Shown here: positions 1 through 9,376 of the stretch, one piece after another
Position numbering within the stretch: position 1 is the stretch's first letter
Layout: each line of letters opens with the position of its first letter
NCBI RefSeq assembly: GCF_001514205.1
Contig: NZ_KQ948777.1
Coordinates: forward strand, 62,001-126,000
DNA length: 64,000 nt
Source: Streptomyces griseoruber
GTDB taxonomy: Bacteria > Actinomycetota > Actinomycetes > Streptomycetales > Streptomycetaceae
Direction: 5' to 3'
Translations under genes and position numbers: made by a program
The notes under the pieces: generated by a model
What the model was told of the DNA's origin: nothing
Seen by the model: only the letters and a program-made list of their open reading frames with translations
The model's database searches: none

Positions 1-2
1 CC

Positions 3-2144
3 GGGCGGGACGACGACCTCAGGAGGCTCGCGGAGCGCACGGACGCGGCCGTGGCCCGGCTCCGCCTGGGCGACCACAGCACCGTGGCCGACGGCCAGGA
101 CCTGCCGGCCGGAGTCGCCCAGCGGCTCGAGACCTTCGTCTCCGGAGCCGAGGGCCTGAGCGCGCTGCGGACCGCCGTGCTCGACGGCGGTGCCGACTGG
201 CGGGAGGCCTACGACCGGTACACCACCACCCTTTCGGCGGCCTTCCAGGTCGACGGGGCGCTCTCCGGCATCCAGGACGCCGAACTCGGCTCCGACGCGC
301 GCGTGCTGCTCGAGTTCTCCCGCGCGGGCGAGGCGCTGGCCCAGGAGGACGCCGTCCTCGCGAGCGCCCGCCTGGCAGGCCGCCTGGACGGCGAGCGACT
401 GCGGCTGTTCACCGGCGCCGTCGCCACCCGTCGTACCTTGGCCGCGTCGGCCGTCGCCGACCTGCGCGGACCTGAACGCACCGCCTGGCAGCGCCTCGCC
501 GCGGGCAGCGCCTATGCGGCCCTGGCCGCCACCGAGGACCACGTGCTCGCGGGCGGATCGGGCGCGAAAGCGCTTTCGGCCGCTCCGGGGGCCACCTGGG
601 ACAAGGCCCACGCGCGGGTGCGGGACGACCTGCGCGGAATCGAGTCGGCCGCCGGACGCGACGTCGCGGACCGCGCCGACCCGTTCACCCGCGGAGCACT
701 CACCCCCGCGGGCGCCGCGGTCCTCTTCGGGCTCGCCGCCGTCGTCGCGTCGCTCGTGATCTCCGTACGCATCGGACGCGGACTCGTCGTGGAACTCGTC
801 AGCCTGCGCAACAGCGCCCTGGAGATCGCCCGGCGCAAACTCCCCGAGGCCATGCGCAGACTCCGCGCCGGGGACGAGATCGACATCCGCGCCGAGGCGC
901 CGCCCGGGCCGGCCGCCGAGGACGAGACCGGCCAGGTCGCCGAGGCCCTGACCACGGTGCACCGGGCCGCGCTGCGGGCGGCGGTGGAGCGCGCCGAACT
1001 CGCCAGCGGCATCTCCGGGGTGTTCGTCAACCTCGCCCGCCGCAGCCAGGTCCTCGTCCACCGCCAGCTGAGCCTCCTCGACAGCATGGAGCGCCGCTCC
1101 GACGACCCCGACGAGCTGAGCGACCTCTTCCGGCTCGACCACCTCACCACCCGCATGCGGCGCCACGCCGAGAGCCTGATCATCCTCTCCGGAGCGGCCC
1201 CCGGCCGGGCCTGGCGCCTGCCGGTCTCCCTGACCAACGTGGTCCGCGCCGCGGTCTCCGAGGTCGAGGACTACGCGCGCGTGGAGGTACGGCAGCTTCC
1301 CGAGACCTCCGTCGTCGGCGCCGCCGTCGCGGACCTCACCCATCTGCTCGCCGAACTCGTCGAGAACGCCGCCCAGTTCTCACCGCCGCACACGCGCGTG
1401 CGCGTCACGGGCGAGCCCGTCGGCAACGGCTACGCCGTCGAGGTGGAGGACCGCGGGCTCGGCATGGGCAAGGAGACCCTCGCGGAGGCCAACCGGCGCA
1501 TCGCGCAGTCCGAGGCGCTCGACCTGTTCGACAGCGACCGCCTCGGTCTGTTCGTCGTCAGCAGGCTCTCCGCGCGCCACGGCGTCAAGGTGCATCTGCG
1601 GACCTCGCCCTACGGCGGCACCACCGCGGTCGTCCTCCTGCCGACGGCGCTGCTGCACGGCGGGAAGCCGGAACGTTCCGCCCTGGAGGCGGTGGAGGCC
1701 GAGCAGTCCACGGCCCGCGCGTACGCGCGCGTGCCCGCCCCCGACCGGCCGACGCCCGCACCGGAAGCCGTCCCCGCGCCCGCCGACCGGCCGGCCCTGG
1801 CCGCCCCGGTCCGCGCCGCCGCCGAACCGGCCGCCGCCGACCCCCCGCCCCCCGGAGTCACCGCCTTGCGTCTGCATCGCCCCCCGGACGACGCCGACGG
1901 ATCGGACGACCTCCCGCGCCGGGTCCGGCAGGCGCACCTCGCCCCCCAACTGCGCAGGTCGCTCCCCGAGGAACCGCCTCGGGAGACCCGCCCGCGCGAC
2001 GACGGGCGCACCCCCGAACTCGTAAGGGACCGGATGGCCGCCTACCGGGCCGGCTGGGCACGCGGCGGCGGCAGGCAACCCGGCCGGGGCGCCGCCCCGC
2101 ATCCCGCACGGGGCAGCGACAGCAGCGAAGGAGACCCCGCATGA
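3..2144 (+). CDS. cvnA: Conservon sensor histidine kinase (CvnA type), 5' end outside the window
   Basis: The reading frame is open from base 3, so the true start lies upstream; 713 residues are visible. An extracytoplasmic helical sensor region (probably nitrate/nitrite-sensing-like) is followed by one membrane segment at about nt 700-765, a HAMP-like linker, a dimerisation helix with LDHLTTRMRR near nt 1135, and a HATPase domain with N box ELVENAAQFSPP (about nt 1352) and G boxes DRGLGMG and GLFVVSRL. A Pro/Ala-rich tail follows. In the family, CvnA kinases sit at the membrane and signal to the roadblock, DUF742 and GTPase partners. The stop overlaps the next start by four bases (ATGA), indicating translational coupling. 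No receiver gene is adjacent. Confidence 0.9.
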   Translation, partial: GRDDDLRRLAERTDAAVARLRLGDHSTVADGQDLPAGVAQRLETFVSGAEGLSALRTAVLDGGADWREAYDRYTTTLSAAFQVDGALSGIQDAELGSDARVLLEFSRAGEALAQEDAVLASARLAGRLDGERLRLFTGAVATRRTLAASAVADLRGPERTAWQRLAAGSAYAALAATEDHVLAGGSGAKALSAAPGATWDKAHARVRDDLRGIESAAGRDVADRADPFTRGALTPAGAAVLFGLAAVVASLVISVRIGRGLVVELVSLRNSALEIARRKLPEAMRRLRAGDEIDIRAEAPPGPAAEDETGQVAEALTTVHRAALRAAVERAELASGISGVFVNLARRSQVLVHRQLSLLDSMERRSDDPDELSDLFRLDHLTTRMRRHAESLIILSGAAPGRAWRLPVSLTNVVRAAVSEVEDYARVEVRQLPETSVVGAAVADLTHLLAELVENAAQFSPPHTRVRVTGEPVGNGYAVEVEDRGLGMGKETLAEANRRIAQSEALDLFDSDRLGLFVVSRLSARHGVKVHLRTSPYGGTTAVVLLPTALLHGGKPERSALEAVEAEQSTARAYARVPAPDRPTPAPEAVPAPADRPALAAPVRAAAEPAAADPPPPGVTALRLHRPPDDADGSDDLPRRVRQAHLAPQLRRSLPEEPPRETRPRDDGRTPELVRDRMAAYRAGWARGGGRQPGRGAAPHPARGSDSSEGDPA

Positions 2145-2578
2145 TCCAGGACCCGAGCACGAGGCCGGCCCAGCGGTCCGGCGAACTCGACTGGCTGCTG
2201 GACGACTTGGTGATGCGCGTCAGCGAGGTACGGCACGCCGTGGTGCTGTCCAACGACGGCCTCGCCGTCGGCGCCTCCACCGACCTCCGCCGCGAGGACG
2301 CCGAACACCTCGCGGCCGTCGCCTCCGGCTTCCACAGCCTCGCCAAAGGCGCCGGCCGCCACTTCGGCGCCGGTGGCGTCCGGCAGACCATGGTGGAGAT
2401 GGACGACGGCTTCCTGTTCGTGGCCGCCGCGGGAGACGGCTCCTGCCTCGCGCTTCTCACCGCCGTCACCGCCGACATCGGCCTGGTCGCCTACGAGATG
2501 GCGCGGCTGGTCAAACGGGTCGGCGAACACCTCTTCACCGGCCCGCGCCTCGGCGCACGGCCGCCCGCCGCCGGATGA
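2141..2578 (+). CDS. cvnB: Roadblock/LC7 domain protein of the conservon (CvnB)
   Basis: A 145-residue single-domain roadblock/LC7 protein with the family signature around LSNDGLAVGAS and LRREDAEHLAAVASG. Roadblock proteins in conservons are thought to act as regulators of the small GTPase (CvnD), bridging it to the membrane kinase. The ATG overlaps the cvnA stop (ATGA), and cvnC follows 22 bases later. It is closely similar along its whole length to the second roadblock gene at 4397-4810, implying a duplicated or split conservon. Confidence 0.93.
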   Translation: MIQDPSTRPAQRSGELDWLLDDLVMRVSEVRHAVVLSNDGLAVGASTDLRREDAEHLAAVASGFHSLAKGAGRHFGAGGVRQTMVEMDDGFLFVAAAGDGSCLALLTAVTADIGLVAYEMARLVKRVGEHLFTGPRLGARPPAAG

Positions 2579-2600
2579 GACGAGAGAGCGACCGGCCGAC

Positions 2601-3011
2601 ATGACCGAGGACATGACCGGCGTCCCGCGCGAGCCGGGCAGCCAGTGGTACGACAACGAGGCCGGACCCTTGGTGCGCCCGTACGCCATGACAGGCGGCC
2701 GCACCAAGCCGGGCCCCACCGGGGTGCGTTTCGATCTGATCGCCCTGGTCACCCTGGACCCGGGCGCGCCCGACGCGGACGGCCCGGCACTCGGGCCCGA
2801 GCATCGGGCGCTCATCGACCTGTGCCGCACGGAGACGCAGTCGGTCGCCGAACTCGCGGCGGGCGCGGACCTGCCCGTGGGGGTGGTCCGGGTCCTTCTC
2901 GGCGACCTCCTGGAACTCGGCCGCGTCACCGTCAGCCGGCCGGTCCCGCCCGCGCACCTGCCCGACGAACGCATCCTCCGCGAGGTCATCGAGGGGCTGC
3001 GGGCCCTGTAG
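2601..3011 (+). CDS. cvnC: DUF742 protein of the conservon (CvnC)
   Basis: 136 residues if translation starts at 2601 (an in-frame ATG at 2613 is the alternative). Typical DUF742 features are the N-terminal LVRPYAMTGGRTKP segment and a winged-helix-like C-terminal half with the motif ADLPVGVVRVLLGDLLELG. It lies between cvnB and cvnD as in other conservons, and DUF742 proteins are taken to be part of the CvnA-D signalling complex. The DNA-binding-like fold is known for the family; its target here is unknown. Confidence 0.92.
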   Translation: MTEDMTGVPREPGSQWYDNEAGPLVRPYAMTGGRTKPGPTGVRFDLIALVTLDPGAPDADGPALGPEHRALIDLCRTETQSVAELAAGADLPVGVVRVLLGDLLELGRVTVSRPVPPAHLPDERILREVIEGLRAL

Positions 3012-3231
3012 ACCGGGCGGCCGCCGCACCTGTGGGCGCACACCCGAGCCGACCCGGGCGCAGAACGGACCCGCCTGGCACCGGCTCACGCACACCTTCG
3101 GACCGCGAACGCGCAGAGGACGGTCAGATGGTGCAGATTACGGTCGAACCCCTCGGAAAGGGGCCCCAGTTGTCATGATGCTGACTTCGCACACCTGCAC
3201 CGCAGCCGTCCTCTCCCGAGAGAAGTGATCC
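3012..3231 (+). other. 220-base gap inside the conservon, possible internal promoter region
   Basis: In most conservons cvnC and cvnD are adjacent or overlap. Here 220 bases without a supported gene separate them. A TTGTCA hexamer at 3170-3175 could be a -35 element but no convincing -10 follows. A short CCCC/GGGG hairpin lies at about 3150-3164. The gap suggests that cvnD may have its own promoter, but the sequence does not prove it. Confidence 0.3.
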
Positions 3232-3837
3232 ATGGTCTCCGAGCACTCCGATGCCACAGGTGGCGAGACGGCCCCCCTGGCGTTGAAGATTCTGGTCGCC
3301 GGCGGGTTCGGCGTCGGCAAGACCACCCTGGTGGGCGCGGTCAGCGAGATCAAACCGCTGCGCACCGAGGAACTGCTGAGCGAAGCGGGCCAGTGGGTGG
3401 ACGACACCGACGGAGTGGACCAGAAGGTCACCACGACCGTCGCCATGGACTTCGGCCGGATCACCATCCGCTCCGGCCTCTCCCTGTACCTGTTCGGCAC
3501 CCCCGGCCAGGACCGCTTCTGGTTCCTGTGGGACGAGTTGTCACAAGGAGCGCTGGGCGCTGTCGTCCTGGCCGACACCCGGCGCCTCGAGGACTGTTTC
3601 CCCGCCGTCGACTACTTCGAGCACCGGCACATCCCCTTCGTCGTCGCCGTCAACTGCTTCACGGGCGCCCGGACCTACGGCGCCCAGGACGTCTCGCGCG
3701 CCCTCGACCTCGACGGCGGAACCCCCGTCGTGCTGTGCGACGCACGGGACCGCGCCTCGGGGAAGGAGGTGCTGATCCGGCTCGTCGAGTACGCCGGACG
3801 GATGCACACCGCCCGGCTGCTCGACTCGGTGAGCTGA
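3232..3837 (+). CDS. cvnD: Conservon small GTPase (CvnD)
   Basis: A 201-residue GTP-binding protein with P-loop GGFGVGKTT near residue 25 and a switch II-like FGTPGQDR motif near residue 90. It belongs to the Ras-like GTPases that complete CvnABCD conservons; the roadblock protein CvnB is the expected partner. The start codon ATG at 3232 is preceded by GAGAAG about nine bases upstream. Unusually for a conservon it is separated from cvnC by 220 bases. The gene ends 11 bases before the stop of the opposing PPOX gene. Confidence 0.92.
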   Translation: MVSEHSDATGGETAPLALKILVAGGFGVGKTTLVGAVSEIKPLRTEELLSEAGQWVDDTDGVDQKVTTTVAMDFGRITIRSGLSLYLFGTPGQDRFWFLWDELSQGALGAVVLADTRRLEDCFPAVDYFEHRHIPFVVAVNCFTGARTYGAQDVSRALDLDGGTPVVLCDARDRASGKEVLIRLVEYAGRMHTARLLDSVS

Positions 3838-3848
3838 GGGGGCAGCCG

Positions 3849-4277
3849 TCAGCCGGCGATGGACCTCCGCGCCAGCACCTTGTCGATCGCGACCCGCACC
3901 AGCAGTTCGCCGGGTACACCGTTGCGGGCACCGAACTCCTCGGCACGCTCCTCGCCCATGTACCGGGCCCCGATGCGAGCCGCCCAGTACCGGACCTCAG
4001 CGAGATCCTCCGAGAGCCGGGCCCGGCCCTGGAGCACCACGAAGTCGAACGGGGGCCGGTCGTCGTCCACGCACAGGGCGATCCGGCCGTCCCGCGCCAG
4101 GTTCCGCCCCTTCACCGTCTCCTTGCCGGTGTTGAACACCACCTCGTCCCCGTCGAGCAGGAACCACACCGGTGCCACGTGCGGACTGCCGTCGGCCCGG
4201 ACCGTGGACAGTTTCCCGGTGCGGGTGCCGTACGAGACGAACGCCCGCCATTCGTCGTCGGTCATCTTCTGCGCCAT
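3849..4277 (-). CDS. PPOX-class flavin/F420-dependent oxidoreductase
   Basis: 142 residues with the split-barrel pyridoxamine-phosphate-oxidase fold. The stretch LSTVRADGSPHVAPVWFLL and the following VVFNTGKETVKGRNL are typical of actinobacterial PPOX enzymes of the Rv1155 type, many of which use coenzyme F420. The start was chosen at the ATG at 4277 because AAGGAGGA lies eight bases upstream; longer in-frame starts lack one. It is transcribed against the flanking conservon genes, so it interrupts that locus. Cofactor (FMN or F420) and substrate cannot be read from the sequence. Confidence 0.85.
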   Translation of the reverse strand: MAQKMTDDEWRAFVSYGTRTGKLSTVRADGSPHVAPVWFLLDGDEVVFNTGKETVKGRNLARDGRIALCVDDDRPPFDFVVLQGRARLSEDLAEVRYWAARIGARYMGEERAEEFGARNGVPGELLVRVAIDKVLARRSIAG

Positions 4278-4396
4278 GCCGCAATCCTCCTTGCTCCGGC
4301 GCCCGTTCCTGGGGAAGGCTGGCGGGCGTTTCCTCCGGCGAGGCGGAGGAGACACGGGGGAATCTCACGGGGAACGACACGCGGGGAGACGGAGAC

Positions 4397-4810
4397 ATGG
4401 CGCAGAACCAGGGGCTGGGCTGGCTGCTGGACGACCTGACCGAGCGCGTCGACCACGTCCGCCATGCGCTGGTCCTGTCCAACGACGGACTGGTGGCGGG
4501 CGCGAGCACCGGACTGCGCCGCGAGGACGCCGAGCACCTCGCCGCGGTCTCGTCCGGTCTGCACAGCCTGGCCAAGGGATCCGGACGCCACTTCGGCGCG
4601 GGCCAGGTACGCCAGACCATGATCGAGTTCGATGAGGCGCTGCTCTTCGTCACCGCGGCCGGCTCCGGCAGCTGTCTGTGCGTGCTCAGCGGTGCGCAGG
4701 CCGACATGGGCCAGATCGCCTACGAGATGACGCTGCTCGTCAGCCGGGTCGGCGAGCACCTCACCGTGGACGCCCGGCAGCCCGACCGGGCCCCACTGGA
4801 AGAGCTCTGA
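4397..4810 (+). CDS. Second roadblock/LC7 protein (CvnB paralogue)
   Basis: 137 residues, strongly similar to the CvnB at 2141-2578: both share WLLDDL, VLSNDGL, LRREDAEHLAAV, RHFGAG and YEM..LV.RVGEHL. The ATG at 4397 is preceded by GGGGAGACGGAGAC. No kinase, DUF742 protein or GTPase accompanies it, so it is an orphan roadblock next to a complete conservon. It may compete with or replace CvnB in the GTPase complex; this is inference from similarity and position. Confidence 0.9.
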   Translation: MAQNQGLGWLLDDLTERVDHVRHALVLSNDGLVAGASTGLRREDAEHLAAVSSGLHSLAKGSGRHFGAGQVRQTMIEFDEALLFVTAAGSGSCLCVLSGAQADMGQIAYEMTLLVSRVGEHLTVDARQPDRAPLEEL

Positions 4811-4939
4811 CCTGCACTTTTCTCGGCTCCCGTGGAGTTATCCACAGGCCCGCCACGAGATCCGCGCTTCCGGCTACGGTTTTTCCGAGGCCACCGCGGA
4901 CCGTGCGGGGGCCGTCGTACTCCACGGGGGAGACCGAAC

Positions 4940-5809
4940 ATGTCCGCAAGCACCGCCGTTCCACAGCAGGCCCCGTCATGCGCCCCGAGCCGCGCGGCTC
5001 GGGAACTCGGCCTGAAACGGAGTGAGTTCGACCTCGCTGTGCACCTGGGGCGTATCAGGACCGTCCCCGACGAAGGCGGAAGGGGCCGCCGCGCGGTGCC
5101 CCGCAGCGAGCTCGGCCGGCTGCTCGGTGCCACGGAGGAACTGCGCCGGCACGTGCGGGTCGTCGGCACGGGCGAGGCGGCCGCCCTCATGCAGGTACCG
5201 GCCTCCCGGTTCACCCGCCTCGCCCGGCTGGGACTCGTCGTGCCGGTGAAGTTCTACCTGAACCGCTATCGGGCCGTCGTCTGGCTGTATCTGGCCGAGG
5301 AGCTGGAGCAGTTCACCGCCGACAAGCACAACGCATTTCTGCTCAAGGGCCGGACGCCCGAGTCGATGCGGGCTCACCTGGCGGCCGGCCGCGATCTCAG
5401 GGCCCGCAACTGGCGAGGGCGTCACCTGGGCTTCCTGCTCCGGCAGTGCGACGACCCCTGGCAACGGGCCGGAGCCCTGGCCGCGTTCCTCGACCCCCTC
5501 CAGATCGCGGAGATCGTGGAAGATCCCTACGAGCGCACCCACCTGGACCGGTTCCGGCCCGGACCACCCGCCCACGGCGCCCCGGGCAGCCCGGCCGCGC
5601 ACCTCGTCGAGAAGATCGTCACGGCAGGCGACCCGGACGAGATCGCCTGGCTCCGGGCCGACCTGGACCGCACCCTGGACGAAGCCCGCGCACACCGGCC
5701 CGCGCCGCGCCCGGCACCTTCACTCCCGGCGGAGGAACCACGGACGCCACCGCGCCCCCGGTGCGCGCCGCGCGGCCTGCTGAGCCTCCTGCGCCGCAGA
5801 AGCTCCTGA
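4940..5809 (+). CDS. Unassigned Streptomyces protein, DUF6397-like, with DNA-binding-like N terminus
   Basis: 289 residues. The N-terminal 110 residues contain two helix-turn-helix-like segments (RELGLKRSEFDLAVHLGRI and AALMQVPASRFTRLARLGLV) resembling a MerR-type or excisionase fold. The middle is charged and helical, and the tail is proline-rich. No enzymatic motif is seen. I believe it belongs to a Streptomyces family catalogued as DUF6397 but could not check. The start at 4940 is preceded by GGGGGAGA. It follows the orphan roadblock gene by 129 bases in the same orientation. Confidence 0.65.
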   Translation: MSASTAVPQQAPSCAPSRAARELGLKRSEFDLAVHLGRIRTVPDEGGRGRRAVPRSELGRLLGATEELRRHVRVVGTGEAAALMQVPASRFTRLARLGLVVPVKFYLNRYRAVVWLYLAEELEQFTADKHNAFLLKGRTPESMRAHLAAGRDLRARNWRGRHLGFLLRQCDDPWQRAGALAAFLDPLQIAEIVEDPYERTHLDRFRPGPPAHGAPGSPAAHLVEKIVTAGDPDEIAWLRADLDRTLDEARAHRPAPRPAPSLPAEEPRTPPRPRCAPRGLLSLLRRRSS

Positions 5810-5819
5810 CACGCAGGCG

Positions 5820-6686
5820 CTACAGCTTCCGGAACAGTCCTTCCTGGACGACCGACACCAGCAGGCGCCCCTGAAGGTCGTAGATCCGCCCGCGGGCCAG
5901 GCCGCGCCCGCCGGTGGCGATCGGTGACTCCTGGTCGTACAGGAACCACTCGTCCGCGCGGAACGGCCGGTGGAACCACATCGCGTGGTCCAGCGACGCC
6001 ATGTCGAAGTTCCGCTGCCCCCACAGGGGTTCCACCGGCAGGCGGACGGCGTCCAGGAGCGTCATGTCGCTGGCGTACGTCAGCGCGCAGGTGTGCACCA
6101 GCGGATCGTCGCCCAGCGGCCCCACCGCGCGCATCCACACCGCGCTGCGCGGCTCGGCGTCCTTGACGTCCTCGGCACTCCAGCGCAGCCGGTCCGCGTA
6201 CCGGATGTCGAAGGGCTGACGGCGCGCCATCCGCTCCAACTGATCGGGCAGCGAGCCCAGATGCTGCCGGATCTCCTCCGTGACCGTCGGCAGGGACTCC
6301 GGGTCCGGTACCTCACGGGCCGGCGGCAGCTGGTGCTCGAAGGGACCTTCCTCAGGCTTGTGAAAGGAGGCGGTGAGATTGAAGATCGTGCGGCCCTGCT
6401 GCACGGCGGTGACCCGGCGCGTGGTGAACGACCGCCCGTCCCGCACCCGCTCGACCTGGTACACGATCGGCACACCCGGCCGTCCCGGGCGCAGGAAGTA
6501 CGCGTGCAGCGAGTGCACGGGCCGGTCGCCGTCGGTGGTCCGGCCGGCCGCGACCAGCGCCTGGCCGGCCACCTGTCCGCCGAAGACCCGCTGCAGGGAC
6601 TCCTGCGGACTGCGGCCGCGGAAGATGTTGACCTCGATCTGCTCCAGGTCGAGCAGGTCGACGAGCCTCTCGGCGGGGTTCGTCAT
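5820..6686 (-). CDS. tesB: Acyl-CoA thioesterase II (TesB)
   Basis: 288 residues forming the double-hotdog fold of TesB, which hydrolyses medium- and long-chain acyl-CoA to free fatty acid and CoA. Recognisable motifs include FRGRSPQESLQRVFGGQVAGQAL near the N terminus, SLHAYFLRPG, and the second hotdog with SLDHAMWFHRPFRADEWFLY, which carries the conserved aspartate. The ATG at 6686 has AGGAG ten bases upstream. It lies 31 bases downstream of the helicase gene on the same strand and is probably cotranscribed with it. Confidence 0.93.
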   Translation of the reverse strand: MTNPAERLVDLLDLEQIEVNIFRGRSPQESLQRVFGGQVAGQALVAAGRTTDGDRPVHSLHAYFLRPGRPGVPIVYQVERVRDGRSFTTRRVTAVQQGRTIFNLTASFHKPEEGPFEHQLPPAREVPDPESLPTVTEEIRQHLGSLPDQLERMARRQPFDIRYADRLRWSAEDVKDAEPRSAVWMRAVGPLGDDPLVHTCALTYASDMTLLDAVRLPVEPLWGQRNFDMASLDHAMWFHRPFRADEWFLYDQESPIATGGRGLARGRIYDLQGRLLVSVVQEGLFRKL

Positions 6687-6717
6687 CGGTGCGCTTCTCC
6701 TGTGCCTCGCGCTGTTC

Positions 6718-9231
6718 TCACAGTTGGCCCACGTCCGTGACACGGACGACCGCCCGGCCCTCCGCGTCGGAGGCCGTGAGGTCGATCTCCGCGCTGATGC
6801 CCCAGTCGTGGTCGTCGTTCGGGTCGTCGAAGATCTGGCGGACCCGCCACAGAGCGTTCTGCGGCTCCTCCTGGATCACCAGCAGCTTGGGACCGCGCGC
6901 GTCCGGGCCGGTGCCCAGGTCGTCGTACTCGTCCCAGTACTTGTCCATCGCCTCGCCCCACGCATCGGCGTCCCAGCCGGACTCGGCGTCCATCTCGCCC
7001 AGCTCCTCGACATGGTCGAGAGCCGCCAGCTCGACCCGCCGGAACAGGGCGTTGCGCACGAGGACCCGGAAGGCCCGCGCGTTGGCGGTGACCGGCTTGA
7101 CCTCGTCGGCCTTCTCCTGGGCCTCCTCCGCGGTCATCTCCTCCGGGTTGGCGAGCTGCTCCCACTCGTCCAGCAGACTGGAGTCGACCTGGCGCACCAT
7201 CTCGCCCAGCCACTCGATCAGATCCTGAAGGTCCTCCGACTTGAGGTCGTCGGGGACGGTGTGGTCGAGGGCCTTGTAGGCGCTCGCCAGGTAGCGCAGC
7301 ACGATGCCCTCGGTGCGGGCCAGCTCGTAGTGGGACACCAGCTCCGTGAAGGACTGGGCCCGCTCGTACATGTCACGGATGACGGACTTGGGCGACAGCG
7401 GGTGGTCGCCGACCCACGGGTGGCTCTTGCGGTACGTGTTGTAGGCGTGGAACAGCAGTTCCTCGAGGGGCTTCGGGTACGTGATGTCCTGGAGCCGCGC
7501 CATGCGCTCCTCGTACTCGACACCGTCCGCCTTCATCGCGGCCACGGCCTCGCCGCGCGCCTTGTTCTGCTGGGCGGCCAGGATCTGCCGGGGGTCGTCC
7601 AGGGTGGACTCCACGACGGAGACCATGTCCAGGGCGTACGACGGCGACTCGGGGTCGAGCAGTTCGAACGCGGCCAACGCGAAGGTGGACAGCGGCTGGT
7701 TCAGCGCGAAGTCCTGCTGGAGGTCCACGGTCAGGCGGACGATCCGGCCGGTGGCGTCCGGCTCGTCGAGCTTCTCGACGATCCCGCCGTCCAGCAGCGA
7801 ACGGTAGATCGCGATCGCGCGCCGGATGTGCCGCAGCTGCTGGCGCCGCGGCTCGTGGTTGTCCTCCAGCAGATGACGCATCGCCTCGAAGGCGTTGCCC
7901 GGCCGGGCGATCACCGACAGCAGCATCGTGTGCGTCACCCGGAACCGGGACGTCAGCGGCTCCGGCTCCGACTCGATCAGCTTGTCGAACGTGTTCTCCG
8001 TCCAGCCGACGAAGCCCTCCGGCGCCTTCTTGCGGACCACCTTGCGGCGCTTCTTCGGGTCGTCGCCCGCCTTGGCGAGCGCCTTCTCGTTCTCGATGAC
8101 GTGCTCGGGCGCCTGCGCCACCACGAAGCCCGCCGTGTCGAAGCCGGCCCGCCCGGCCCGGCCGGCGATCTGGTGGAACTCACGCGCCCGCAGGGTGCGC
8201 ACCCGGTTGCCGTCGTACTTGGTCAGCGCCGTGAACAGCACGGTACGGATCGGCACGTTGACACCGACGCCGAGCGTGTCCGTGCCGCAGATGACCTTCA
8301 GCAGACCGGCCTGGGCGAGCTTCTCCACCAGCCGCCGGTACTTGGGCAGCATGCCGGCGTGGTGGACGCCGATGCCGTGCCGTACGTAACGGGAGAGGTT
8401 CTGTCCGAACTTGGTGGTGAAGCGGAAATTGCCGATCAGATCGGCGATCTGTTCCTTCTCCTCCTTCGAGCACATGTTGATGCTCATCAGCGCCTGCGCC
8501 CGTTCCACCGCCTGCGCCTGGGTGAAGTGCACGATGTAGACGGGCGCCTGCCTCGTCTCCAGCAGGTCGGTCAGCGTCTCCGTCAGCGGGGTGTAGCGGT
8601 ATTCGTACGACAGCGGCACCGGCCGGGTCGCCGAGCGGACCACCGCGGTGGGGCGGCCGGTGCGGCGGGCGAGGTCCTTCTCGAAGAAGGACACGTCGCC
8701 GAGGGTCGCCGACATGAGGACGAACTGCGCCTGCGGCAGCTCCAGGATGGGGATCTGCCAGGCCCAGCCGCGGTCGCCCTCGGCGTAGAAATGGAACTCG
8801 TCCATCACCACCTGGCCCACGTCCGCGTGCTTGCCGTCGCGCAGGGCGATCGAGGCGAGCACCTCGGCGGTGCAGCAGATGACCGGGGCGTCGGAGTTGA
8901 CCGACGCGTCGCCGGTCAGCATGCCCACGTTCTCCGTGCCGAAGATCTTGCACAGCTCGAAGAACTTCTCCGACACCAGTGCCTTGATCGGCGCGGTGTA
9001 GAAGGTGACCTCGTCCCGGGCCAGTGCCGCGAAGTGCGCTGCCGCGGCGATCATGCTCTTGCCGGAGCCGGTCGGCGTCGACACGATCACGTTCGCCCCG
9101 GAGACCACCTCGATCAGCGCCTCCTCCTGGTGGGGGTAGAGCGTCAGACCGCGCTCCTGGGCCCAGGACTCGAAGGCTTCGTACAGGGCGTCGGGATCTG
9201 CGGTCGGCGGCAACTGATCGATGAGGGTCAC
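6718..9231 (-). CDS. DExH-box superfamily II helicase with C-terminal DUF3516
   Basis: 837 residues. Helicase motifs are clear: Walker A TPTGSGKS near residue 56, Walker B DEFH, motif III SATLG, and motif VI QIAGRAGRAGFD. The roughly 350-residue C-terminal part is the DUF3516 region found in actinobacterial helicases. The architecture resembles Ski2/Mtr4-like RNA helicases, so a role in RNA processing or decay is plausible but unproven. Start GTG 9231 (protein VTLIDQL) was chosen because the upstream extension is Arg-rich and unlike the family; an ATG at 9324 remains possible. Confidence 0.88.
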   Translation of the reverse strand: MTLIDQLPPTADPDALYEAFESWAQERGLTLYPHQEEALIEVVSGANVIVSTPTGSGKSMIAAAAHFAALARDEVTFYTAPIKALVSEKFFELCKIFGTENVGMLTGDASVNSDAPVICCTAEVLASIALRDGKHADVGQVVMDEFHFYAEGDRGWAWQIPILELPQAQFVLMSATLGDVSFFEKDLARRTGRPTAVVRSATRPVPLSYEYRYTPLTETLTDLLETRQAPVYIVHFTQAQAVERAQALMSINMCSKEEKEQIADLIGNFRFTTKFGQNLSRYVRHGIGVHHAGMLPKYRRLVEKLAQAGLLKVICGTDTLGVGVNVPIRTVLFTALTKYDGNRVRTLRAREFHQIAGRAGRAGFDTAGFVVAQAPEHVIENEKALAKAGDDPKKRRKVVRKKAPEGFVGWTENTFDKLIESEPEPLTSRFRVTHTMLLSVIARPGNAFEAMRHLLEDNHEPRRQQLRHIRRAIAIYRSLLDGGIVEKLDEPDATGRIVRLTVDLQQDFALNQPLSTFALAAFELLDPESPSYALDMVSVVESTLDDPRQILAAQQNKARGEAVAAMKADGVEYEERMARLQDITYPKPLEELLFHAYNTYRKSHPWVGDHPLSPKSVIRDMYERAQSFTELVSHYELARTEGIVLRYLASAYKALDHTVPDDLKSEDLQDLIEWLGEMVRQVDSSLLDEWEQLANPEEMTAEEAQEKADEVKPVTANARAFRVLVRNALFRRVELAALDHVEELGEMDAESGWDADAWGEAMDKYWDEYDDLGTGPDARGPKLLVIQEEPQNALWRVRQIFDDPNDDHDWGISAEIDLTASDAEGRAVVRVTDVGQL

Positions 9232-9376
9232 GACCCCATCTTGCCTGCCCGCGAGCCCGATGGGGGAATCGGCTGCCGGTCCGAAGATCACGGCCGCTAC
9301 GCTGTGTCGCCGACGGCGCGTCATCGCACCCGGTCAACTGGACAGCGGCACACGAGGAATAGGGCGGGCAACGGCC

